A DNA stretch of 38,778 bases from Verrucomicrobiota bacterium. Lineage in GTDB: Bacteria > Bacteroidota > Bacteroidia > Chitinophagales > UBA8649. Shown piece after piece: positions 8,258 through 17,400 of this stretch. The notes below the pieces were generated by a model that searched no databases, had not been told where the DNA came from, and saw nothing but the letters and a program-made list of their open reading frames with translations. Numbering within the stretch: the first letter of the stretch is position 1; each line of letters opens with the position of its first letter. Where the stretch lies: positions 1 through 38,778 of the forward strand of contig JAFMKE010000005.1 of the NCBI GenBank assembly GCA_017853115.1. The letters are read 5' to 3'. Position numbers and translations under genes: made by a program.

Positions 8258-8728
8258 CTAAAAAGTAATGGAAATGATTTCAAACTCCACCACACCTGCC
8301 GGAACCTGAATTTGGGCTGTTTCACCAACTTTCTTACCCAATAGACCTTTACCAATCGGAGAATCTACTGAGATTTTATTTTGCGACAAATCCGCTTCAG
8401 GTGCAGATACAATCTGGTAGGTAAAAACTTTATTCACCTTAAGATTACGAACTTCGACTTTACTCATCAAAACCACCTTTGAGGTATCCAATTGTGATTC
8501 ATCCAACACGCGTGCCCTTGAAAACGCATCATCCAACTCAGCAATCTTCTTTTCCAATAAGCCTTGAGCCTCTTTGGCTGCATCATATTCCGCATTTTCG
8601 GATAAATCGCCCTTTTCTCTCGCTTCGGCGATAGCTTGCGCAGCTTCTGCCCGTCCCTTGGTCTTTAATTCATGTAATTCAGCCTTTAACTTCTCAAAGC
8701 CCTCTTTCGTTAAGTATATAAAACTCAT
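8258..8728 (-). CDS. greA: Transcript cleavage factor GreA
   Basis: Rescues backtracked RNA polymerase by stimulating cleavage of the RNA 3' end through the secondary channel. The 156 aa protein has the N-terminal coiled coil (about 1-75) with the tip REKGDLSENAEYDAAKEAQ, which carries the Asp and Glu that hold catalytic metal, and a C-terminal FKBP-like domain ending SPIGKGLLGKKVGETAQIQ and VEFEIISITF. The HIT gene follows after one base. The 76-base upstream gap holds a putative promoter followed by a strong terminator-like hairpin, so the greA leader may be subject to early termination. Confidence 0.96.
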   Translation of the reverse strand: MSFIYLTKEGFEKLKAELHELKTKGRAEAAQAIAEAREKGDLSENAEYDAAKEAQGLLEKKIAELDDAFSRARVLDESQLDTSKVVLMSKVEVRNLKVNKVFTYQIVSAPEADLSQNKISVDSPIGKGLLGKKVGETAQIQVPAGVVEFEIISITF

Positions 8729-8742
8729 ATTTGTCGATATTT

Positions 8743-8778
8743 AAAAAACAAAAACGTTTCTACCTGTTGGCAGAAACG
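8743..8778 (-). terminator. Rho-independent terminator between the porV-ompA gene and greA
   Basis: On the minus strand a stem CGTTTCT / AGAAACG (8778-8772 with 8761-8755) encloses a short inner GC stem (CC/GG) and a 4-base loop. A T-rich run, TTTTTGTTTTTT (8754-8743), follows at once. It lies 26 bases after the stop of the PorV-OmpA gene and 14 bases before the greA ATG. It closes the TonB-receptor operon and also sits in the greA leader. Confidence 0.85.
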
Positions 8779-8789
8779 CTCTTGTAATG

Positions 8790-8797
8790 CAAAGTTA
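8790..8797 (-). promoter_or_regulatory. Candidate greA -7 element upstream of the terminator hairpin
   Basis: The reverse strand reads TAACTTTG, an exact TAnnTTTG match, 62 bases before the greA ATG. Transcripts starting here would have to pass the hairpin at 8743-8778. No convincing -33 TTG is seen at standard spacing, so the call is tentative. Confidence 0.4.
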
Positions 8798-8804
8798 ATA
8801 TTTT

Positions 8805-10313
8805 TTATTCAACAGAAAGCTCTACTCTTCTATTTTGAGCTTTGCCTTCTTCTGTATCATTATCTGCGATAGGATCAGCTTCGCCGAATCCTTTCGCTTT
8901 CATTCTGTCTGAATCAATTCCTTTATCCTTCAAGTAAGTTTTCACAGTGAATGCACGTTCTCTTGAAAGTTGTAGGTTGTCATCTTCGTTGCCAACATTA
9001 TCTGTGTATGCCGAGATGCTGAGAAAAGCCTTTTCTTTATCTTTCATAAAATCTGCTAATTGATCCAAAGTAGCTTTTGATTCTTCCGTTAAGTCAGAAC
9101 TACCCGTTTCAAAACTAATAGAAGCTGCAATAGTTTCTATCAATTCAACTTCACTTTTCGATAACTTAATTTTCTTGCCCTTTTTCTTATTTTCAGAGTC
9201 CATGGCATCTTTTCCTTCATCCTCATCACCACAAGGATCTTCTCCATCACCCAAACCGAATCGAAGCCCTATACTGTGTGTTCCACCGAAAGGATCTGAA
9301 GTTCTGTATGAATAATCGATACCCATAGTTGGACCGTTCTCTTTAAATGGAACTTCTACAGACATACCAGCTGAAATTCCGGTATAAGCACTAGTTCTTT
9401 GCTCAGGAACTAAGAGTCCGGGCTCATAGCGATAACCCGCTCTTACCATAAACATCTCTTTGAATCCATATTCAAAACCACCACCAAAATTATCCTTACC
9501 AAAAGTATTTGATGTAAACTGTCCAGTAAGTGTTATTCGATGCAAATTGTATGCACCCGCACATTGATACTCTGGACCTAACCAGAAATCGTAAGACGCA
9601 CCAATCGTTAACTGAGCAGGTAACTCAAATTTTTGAGCCACAGCAGATTGTGTACCTAAGAATTCATTATCACCACGAACACCTCTAAATGTAAATCCAT
9701 CACCACTATATTTCATTGGCGTTCCTAGGTTACGAATACTCACACCAAAACGCAAGTTTTCTTTCTTACCTAATATATACTGAAGACCTGCATCCAAAGC
9801 AAATCCCATTGCACGAATATTTTCTACACTTTCAGAAATTAAACGGATTGTTGCTCCACCATAAATTCTGTTAGAGAAAGTACGCGCAAAGGTTACTCCT
9901 AAGTTTAAGTAACGCGGCTTGAAGGTTCCAAGTCCATTTCCTGGATCAGGATTAGCCTCTGTTGTTCTGAAAAAATCACCAGGACTTAGAGACATCAATT
10001 CAACTCCAACAACGTTATCTTCACCTAACTTACCAGCAAACCCTGCCTGAGTTACTTGGGTTTGGGATCCTTGAAACCATAGCGTTTGCGCTAAGACCAC
10101 ATCCATTTTCTTCACGTGAGCTAAACCGGCTGGATTTAAACGCATAGATTCAACTCCAGTTATACGCGCAGTATACATATCCCAGAAACCCGTTGAACGC
10201 GGCCATCCATTGATTAACAATTGATATGCTCCATTCTCACCAATACGGTCAGGGTTACCTGCGAATACATTAGTGGAAAGTAAAGCTATTACGACTATTA
10301 AAATTCTTTTCAT
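8805..10313 (-). CDS. PorV/PorQ-family outer-membrane protein fused to an OmpA peptidoglycan-binding domain
   Basis: A 502 aa exported protein. Residues 1-18 are a signal peptide (MKRILIVVIALLSTNVFA). Residues about 20-350 form a FadL-like barrel of the PorV/PorQ family, with ESMRLNPAGLA near the N-terminus and repeated beta strands such as PRYLNLGVTFARTF and GIDYSYRTSDPFGGTHSIGL. A charged linker (about 352-380, rich in Glu, Asp and Lys) leads to an OmpA domain (about 388-502) with SISFETGSSDLTEES, SAYTDNVGNEDDNLQLSRER and AQNRRVELSVE. The Asp and Arg that grip diaminopimelate are kept. PorV delivers type IX secretion cargo to the PorU sortase; standard PorV lacks an OmpA tail, so this paralogue may anchor a barrel to the cell wall. 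It is the last gene of the TonB-receptor operon. Confidence 0.85.
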   Translation of the reverse strand: MKRILIVVIALLSTNVFAGNPDRIGENGAYQLLINGWPRSTGFWDMYTARITGVESMRLNPAGLAHVKKMDVVLAQTLWFQGSQTQVTQAGFAGKLGEDNVVGVELMSLSPGDFFRTTEANPDPGNGLGTFKPRYLNLGVTFARTFSNRIYGGATIRLISESVENIRAMGFALDAGLQYILGKKENLRFGVSIRNLGTPMKYSGDGFTFRGVRGDNEFLGTQSAVAQKFELPAQLTIGASYDFWLGPEYQCAGAYNLHRITLTGQFTSNTFGKDNFGGGFEYGFKEMFMVRAGYRYEPGLLVPEQRTSAYTGISAGMSVEVPFKENGPTMGIDYSYRTSDPFGGTHSIGLRFGLGDGEDPCGDEDEGKDAMDSENKKKGKKIKLSKSEVELIETIAASISFETGSSDLTEESKATLDQLADFMKDKEKAFLSISAYTDNVGNEDDNLQLSRERAFTVKTYLKDKGIDSDRMKAKGFGEADPIADNDTEEGKAQNRRVELSVE

Positions 10314-10341
10314 ATGAGTATTTTAAAAAGTTTAAATCAAT

Positions 10342-13300
10342 TTAGAAGTTACTTACATCTGTAGGTCTCATAAATATTGCAGCTTTCACTACAGTTTCAC
10401 CTAAATCAAATGCATCGATATGAATAATATACGATCCACTTCCAATTGGAATTCGTTGTGAATTATTCAAATCCCAAGAAATTGAATTATCTAAGTTAAT
10501 TCCTGAACCCGTTGGTTGACCAGAGCTTAGCTCTTGACGACTAGATTCAGTATTTGCAGCTGTACCAACAGCTCTATCAAACTGACGAACCAGTTTACCG
10601 TCTAAAGTAAAAATACTCACCTGACAACGATCAGGAAGACCGATAATCTTTACTTCATTCGATACTTGGTTTTGTTCATAAGTAGAGAAAGCATAATACG
10701 GATTCGGTACAACTCGAATATTATCCAATGCTGACTCAGCTAATTCCGTTTGGTTCTCTAACGGCTCTAAACCTTCAGTACTGAATCGGTAACGCGGTAA
10801 GCCAAGATTGCCGTCAGGCGTTTGCGTTTCAGAAGTTATGAGTGACTCGAACGGACGCTCGATATTAATATCAATGCGAGTTCTTGTAGGAATATCTGCA
10901 GGATTAACGAATTCATATTCCTCGTCAACTACCGGTATAAAGGTGTAAATAATATCCTCATATACCTCAGCAATAGCAGCTGGTATAACAGCACCTGGAG
11001 CAGGATTAATTGTGTTATTGGTTAATGCACTAAAAGCGGCAGCACCATTGTCATAACGCGTATTGAAAACATATACATAATGCATGCCCCCCCAAATTGG
11101 ATTCTTATATGAATTATCCAAACCAGGAATAGGTGTATTTGCATCTGTGATATCGCTTGTTGGATTCCAAGTATAATCTCTACCTCTGTATGCAGACAAT
11201 TCTGATGATTCACCGAAAGCGATGTTCAGCCTTTCACCTGTTTCCACATTAATTGCATAACCTGGGAATTTACCTATCCGCGGTCCTGTTGCGTCATCTT
11301 GACGCAATGCACCTTTCGGTGTGCCTTGAGCAGTGAAAGCGATACGCTCACCAGTTTCAAATACTATACAATCTGACCACTCATTTGAATTTGGCGTAAG
11401 AACAATAGATACTGTTCTTAACTCATCTAAATTATTTGGTTGATTCCTTACGACGTTATTGATACCAGTAACATCCCAAACATCCCATCTGAAGCCAGGG
11501 CCCCATAAGTATTCAGGTCTATCTTCATCTACAACAGCAGGCAAGCCTACACTTGGGTTTGCATAGTTATTGGCTAAACAATAAGGAGCAATTCCTCCAT
11601 CCAAAATAGTCGCCCCAAACAACGAAGGCGTTGTCAGTGTCGAAGGGTCATAGAAAGTTGTATTTTGATTTAAGTTATCGTATCCATGCGAATCAAAAAT
11701 ATCAGGATATAAACCTCCTTGAGAAGAACCCGCTCTAATCCAGTTTTGCGGCTCAGCAAATCCTTGATCTTTAATGAAAGATAACCATTGAACTGTTGGA
11801 TCCTCAAAAGTTATGGAACTGCTTATCACTCCGTATACATCGTTACCATTGTCTAGATTAGTTCCTTTAGGAGATGGTAGGTTTACATTCACCGAAATAC
11901 CATACTCCTCAATGATTTGTTCGTATTGTCTATCAAATGGACGTTCTGCAAAAATCGTATCAATACGAGAGCCTTGGTCATTGTACACATATATCTTCCA
12001 GAAGCTGCTATCAGCAAATGATAAAGAAGGCACATAAGAAAATGTGGTATCAGTACCAATAACCGTATCAACAGTAAGCTCAAATGATTCAAAAAACAAC
12101 TCAAAATTCACATTTTGCAAATTCAATGGATCTACCACTTTAGCTCGAATTGGATCGAAGCCTAGATCGTATTCTAGGACATCTTCATAATAGAATGGTG
12201 GTTCAAGTACCGCTTGCTCAGATGCTTCTGTCAAGCGAATGGCAAGTCCTCCATTTCCTTGTCCCTCTAATCTGAAAACACTAAGTGGATCGTTTGCTTC
12301 AGCCTGAAGAATAGTACCGCCATTTCTTGAATCGATTACATGCGGTATGGCAGAATATATTTTGAAGTTTCCACGCCCCTGCTTAAATATTTCTAAGTCT
12401 GGCAAAGTTGGAATTGCTGGGAAAGGATTGTAATCAGCCACAGCATACGATACCGCAGCAAAGAAATAACGTTTGTTATTTACTAAGGCACGCTCTCCTG
12501 TTGCAAAGGCATCTTCACTAACTACAATGGTACGAGTAATACCCTCATTTCCACCGGTAACACGCAACTCCGCGTTGTAAGTGCCTGCGTTATTATTTGT
12601 GTAATTATATACGCTCGATATACCATCTTCCAAATCCGCTTGGAAGATTAATCGCGCTTGTCCTTCATCGTTCAAATCTTGCGCGGTAACTCGATCATTT
12701 TTCAACTGATACACTAAATAACCTTGGAATCGGTACAAGGAGTCATTACTTGCCACACCATTATCTGGTAAGGCATGTGCCTCTTGATAAAGCTCTCCAA
12801 AATTGTTAGAGCTAGGTCCATTCACCAAATTAATAATCAACTCCTTACTTAGCTCACGTATTGCCAAAGTTGGCGCATCTGGTCCATCAATAATATCAAA
12901 ATTGTTGTCGAAAAGATTTTGGGCTAAATCATCCGCTATACCTAATTCAGCTTCAATATCAGGCGTTCCGTCATAGTTATCTGGAAACACAGTAACCGCT
13001 CCAATGGTAATACGTTGAGGATCACCCGGCTGAAGTGTAAAAGGACCTGAATTTTGAACAAATCGATAATCCTGAGCTGTCAATGCTGGTGTCCAAGGAA
13101 CAGACCACTGCGTCGGGTCGTTTGGATTACCAGATAAACAGTAATTCGTTAGTATAGTACCACCTAGACCACTACCACCAAATGTAAAAGGAGAACCATC
13201 CTTCCATCGTCCCGTTTGGAAGTTTCTAAACTCAGCCGCATCATCAGGGTCTTGCTGAACATTGTTTCCTGCTGAATTAATAAAGAAAGCGAAAGAAGAT

Positions 13301-14427
13301 AAACCTAATTGGTTTCCATTATCATCTAGTGGACCTTCAAAATAATCAATACCTAAAATAGGTGGATTAGGTCCATATTGGTCATCCACAGGATCTCCAT
13401 TATATAAGAAACCCATTTCTCTAATCGTATCACACCCTACCATATCATCATCGTAATCACCTAAATCAGGATCTACAAATACCCCCATATAAGTTTCAAA
13501 GAGAGGGTTAGGTGATTTTTTAACTATCTCGAAAGTGTAAAATGTCATGTCATTCAATGCATCAGCTGTCTGATATGCAAAAGCAAGACAATTAACTTGC
13601 ACACCCATTGGAGTACCACCTGTACGACCATGAATATTCCCATTGTCGTTAATCACCCAGAAAATCATTTGATCTGCAAAATTCTGAGTTAAAATACCAT
13701 TATCGTCAGATACACCAATAACTGGGAAATCACCTTTCGTTGGATCATAAATATCATTTCCGTCAACATCAAAGAACGGAGCCAAAGTACCCTCATTGTA
13801 ATACTTGTCCGTCTCATTTTCCAAATAGTAAGGATTCCCCTTACCTGGCCATCTTAGAATTTGTAAAGGATCACTATTTGGATCTCCAGCATCTTTTGTA
13901 GCTAATATATCCGCACGAGTTACCGTAACACCAGGGTCAGTAAACAAGGAACGAAATCGAGCAATATCAGGACCGTATACTTTAAAGTGTTCATCAAAAG
14001 TCTGGCACTTGTCAAACGATGCCTCACCAAAATTTCCATAAAGCGGACCAGTAAAGAAATCATGCCCTTGATTTCTATATGTTTGAGCAGCACACTGTAA
14101 ATTACCTCCATTATCCAACCCAGTAAACCATAAAGCTCCTGCAAACAATATATTTATCGGGGTGGCTCCTGAAGCAGGGTCTATCTTTGGAATCTCATAT
14201 TTGGCAGTTTCAACACCATCCCACCAAAAATCACCACCACCAAGAATTCTTGCGCGCACATTATTGATGTCCAAATCAATTTGGCTTGTAGAAGGTGAAC
14301 AATCAAAAACACCTGTTTTACCTCCACCAATTCCTGATTCATTCGAGGTATTTCCAACCAAAAATCTTTCAGCACAAACTATGTTTACCATACTGAGCGC
14401 TAAACCTATTATCCATATTCTTTTCAT
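10342..14427 (-). CDS. Large secreted protein with type IX-like C-terminal domain, function unknown
   Basis: A 1361 aa exported protein that I cannot assign to a known enzyme. Residues 1-19 are a signal peptide (MKRIWIIGLALSMVNIVCA). The body is rich in Asp, Asn, Gly and aromatic residues in beta-type repeats, including Asp-rich stretches (FVDPDLGDYDDDMVG, FFDVDGNDIYDPTKGDFP) that look like calcium sites. The last 130 residues have VVPNPYYAFS, then CQVSIFTLDGKLVRQFD and GSGSYIIHIDAFD. This is the pattern of a type IX (Por) sorting domain or FlgD-like Ig fold, though the sequence runs on past it to RPTDVSNF. It sits 19 bases after the TonB receptor and 28 bases before the PorV-OmpA gene. It probably acts at the cell surface with both. 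Confidence 0.7.
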   Translation of the reverse strand: MKRIWIIGLALSMVNIVCAERFLVGNTSNESGIGGGKTGVFDCSPSTSQIDLDINNVRARILGGGDFWWDGVETAKYEIPKIDPASGATPINILFAGALWFTGLDNGGNLQCAAQTYRNQGHDFFTGPLYGNFGEASFDKCQTFDEHFKVYGPDIARFRSLFTDPGVTVTRADILATKDAGDPNSDPLQILRWPGKGNPYYLENETDKYYNEGTLAPFFDVDGNDIYDPTKGDFPVIGVSDDNGILTQNFADQMIFWVINDNGNIHGRTGGTPMGVQVNCLAFAYQTADALNDMTFYTFEIVKKSPNPLFETYMGVFVDPDLGDYDDDMVGCDTIREMGFLYNGDPVDDQYGPNPPILGIDYFEGPLDDNGNQLGLSSFAFFINSAGNNVQQDPDDAAEFRNFQTGRWKDGSPFTFGGSGLGGTILTNYCLSGNPNDPTQWSVPWTPALTAQDYRFVQNSGPFTLQPGDPQRITIGAVTVFPDNYDGTPDIEAELGIADDLAQNLFDNNFDIIDGPDAPTLAIRELSKELIINLVNGPSSNNFGELYQEAHALPDNGVASNDSLYRFQGYLVYQLKNDRVTAQDLNDEGQARLIFQADLEDGISSVYNYTNNNAGTYNAELRVTGGNEGITRTIVVSEDAFATGERALVNNKRYFFAAVSYAVADYNPFPAIPTLPDLEIFKQGRGNFKIYSAIPHVIDSRNGGTILQAEANDPLSVFRLEGQGNGGLAIRLTEASEQAVLEPPFYYEDVLEYDLGFDPIRAKVVDPLNLQNVNFELFFESFELTVDTVIGTDTTFSYVPSLSFADSSFWKIYVYNDQGSRIDTIFAERPFDRQYEQIIEEYGISVNVNLPSPKGTNLDNGNDVYGVISSSITFEDPTVQWLSFIKDQGFAEPQNWIRAGSSQGGLYPDIFDSHGYDNLNQNTTFYDPSTLTTPSLFGATILDGGIAPYCLANNYANPSVGLPAVVDEDRPEYLWGPGFRWDVWDVTGINNVVRNQPNNLDELRTVSIVLTPNSNEWSDCIVFETGERIAFTAQGTPKGALRQDDATGPRIGKFPGYAINVETGERLNIAFGESSELSAYRGRDYTWNPTSDITDANTPIPGLDNSYKNPIWGGMHYVYVFNTRYDNGAAAFSALTNNTINPAPGAVIPAAIAEVYEDIIYTFIPVVDEEYEFVNPADIPTRTRIDINIERPFESLITSETQTPDGNLGLPRYRFSTEGLEPLENQTELAESALDNIRVVPNPYYAFSTYEQNQVSNEVKIIGLPDRCQVSIFTLDGKLVRQFDRAVGTAANTESSRQELSSGQPTGSGINLDNSISWDLNNSQRIPIGSGSYIIHIDAFDLGETVVKAAIFMRPTDVSNF

Positions 14428-14446
14428 AATAATTCCTCTTTAATTC

Positions 14447-17400
14447 TTAAAAGTTTATCGAAGCACCTAAGTACACACGTCTTGGCGCAGTATATTTATT
14501 TGGCGAATTCACTTTTGCATTATACAAATCTCTGTATGATTGAGGGGATACTGCTGATTCACTTGTTAACTGACCTAAGGCACTTTCCAAGAAACCATCA
14601 TTATCAGGAGAACCAGTGTATCGGTATACATCAACCACATTAGCTGTTCCAATTACGTTATCTATCCATAAGTATACATCAAAGTATAAACGCTTTCCAT
14701 CTTTGTCTTCGTTCTTTTTAGCTAATTCAACAGAGAAGGACTTACTAACTTTCAAGTCCATTCGATAGTTCCAGCCAATTCTCGAACCATTAATGTATCC
14801 TAATGTGGTAGCTCTACCTCCATTAGCTGCATCTGGCGTCACGTTTTCTTGTCGAGTGTAAGGTGTACCTGAACGAGCTTGAGCTAATAAATTGACTCCA
14901 AAATTGGATAAAATCTGTTTTCCTTTTTTGGTTACTGGACCATCATAGTCTTTACCCTCACCGAAACGATAATCAAAACTCACGTTCATCGAATGTCTAG
15001 AATCGAAATCTAGAGGATTAACTGAACGGAAATTCGTTCCAGAATTACGAACCACTTGAATCTGCGTCGCATCATCACTACCCGTTCCCTCAGCAAATTG
15101 TAAGGTATAATTGGCTGTGATTCGAATATTTTTTGTTCTTCGCAAATCATATCCAAACTCAAAACCTTTGGTATTTCCAAAATCGATATTATCAAAAGAG
15201 TAATACAAATTACCTTGCGCTCCATTTACACCATCATAGCGTCTAACCTGAATTTGATCTCTAAACTCTTTGTAGTACGCAGAGAAAGTAATCGCAGAAG
15301 ACGCAGTCACTTTTTGTTTAAATCCTAACTGAAAGTCAACCGTAGTTTCAGGTCTAAGATTCGGATTATTAATCGCAGATGCACCGTTTTGGTCAAAGAA
15401 ATAATAATCTAATGGACTACCAATCGAACGATTCACTCTGAATCCACCACTAATTCGCGATTGTGGTGTCTGAGATAAAACATCGTAGTGAGCAAAGAAA
15501 AGGGCGTTATCTGTAATATTGAATGAAAATTGCAAACGTGGCATGAATACATACTGTGTTTTGTAATCTTCAAACGCCAAATCCAAACGGTAGTTTTCAT
15601 CTCTTGTATTGTCTCCTTGTTCATCCGACTTAACAGGAACAGCCTGACTTGAACCAAGCGAGTTGTAATTTCTTACCTGAACACCTTCCTTGTCATAGAA
15701 AGTATCTCCATCACGATATCCGACTACACTTCCACCTGTTGTTCCATCGCTGGTGTAAACCGCATAATCACCACCAATATTATCTGGTCTATCACCACCG
15801 AACTCGTCCGCAGTTAAGGATCCGAAAACCGAATAAGGATCTTGTAAAACTTGTTGATTCGCATCGTATCGGTCAACACGGAAGCCTAAACGGAAGGTTA
15901 AATCTTTTAACTGAAATTTATCTTCAATGTATCCAGCAGCATACAAAGGCATAAAAGGGGCTATCGGTCTAGTATTTACACCATTCTCATCTCTTTTTTC
16001 CCAGAAATCTGCAAAACTAACTGCACCAGAGGTACGATTACCGTATACATCATAACCTCTATAGTCTCTTTGAACAGGGGTTAAACCATTGTATTCAATC
16101 CCTATCAACTCATCAGGTGAAAAATAGGATATATCAAACGCTTCTAAAGGAAAAGCCGAAACATTAATAAATGAATCCGGAGCAATTCCATTGGCCTCTC
16201 TAAAATTTTCATCGAAATACGATTGGATTCGCTCACCGTCTTCATTGAAAGAAACCGGTGTGTATCCATAATAAATGGAATCGCTAAAGAAAATTGGTGC
16301 ACCATTAACCGGAGTTAAAACCCCATTATTGTAGAAGAAAGGGTTATCTCTATCAAACTCCAAATGATTATTTACATTCGCGTTCGCAGCATCCCATAAC
16401 GATAAAGGAGAAATAGCATGTCTTCTCTGAACAAACTGCTCTGCTTCAATACCAAATGTGATAGAGTGTTTATTTCTACTTTCTGCTCCTGGTTTTAATA
16501 CGTCAAATCCGGAGTTAATTTGGAAACGATATTTCTCATCATCGTTATCTACACCTACACCATTATATTGTCTTCCTGTATTGAACCAAATATTGTAAGG
16601 AATCTCTGCACGCTCACCATTAACCAATGCTAATGAGGCTTGTAAGTCCTGAATACCTCCAGCAATGAAGTTTTGACCTTCTTCGTTCGGCGTACCTGTC
16701 AAATCAAAGAAGGTTTCCGTGTAAGCCGAACCTTGTGCGTTTACATCACTAGGCGTAAAATAAACCTCTGAGTCTGTAAAATTTGAAAGCTCCCAGAACT
16801 CACTATTTTCACTTGGAGAGAAAACCGGTGTACGTACTACATCAAAAGCACCGATATAACCATAATTCCAATAGTCTTTACCATGGCTATCATCTTCATA
16901 CTCCCTCTTATATTTCTCAAAATCAAATTGTACTTCGTAGAAACCATTTTGAATCGGGCCTTGTTTTTGACCTTCTTCTAAATTCTTACTAAAGTTTTGA
17001 GAGAAACGAATAAATGTCTTATAGTTTTGCTCCTTATATAAAGGATTGTTTTCAAAATTCAGCAATGAATACCCTTCAATCCACTGGTGAAACTGTTTGT
17101 AATCCATATTACCACCTATGGTCAAAAATTTGCCATCACCCAAACGAAAATCGAATTTAGCATTTAATCTTGCTTGATTATCCACGGTATTTCGCTTGAT
17201 ATTGTTAACCTCTAGAGAGTCAAAAGTCAAAAGCTCTGCTCGTGTGGTTAAAATACCTTCCTCTGTTAACACAAGTGGTCGCTCTTGAATACTTTCGAAG
17301 ATTTCATCTTTTACTTTATACATGTCAACAGCAGATGGTCTCGGATCTTTTTGTCGTTGAAACTCTCCATTAATTGCATATCCAATAACCGTTTGACCTT

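Noticed and set aside
8356-8728. Reading the HIT gene from the far upstream ATG at 8355
   Set aside because: The extra 33 residues come from the greA coding region in another frame and lie outside the HIT domain; the ATG at 8256 fits the family.
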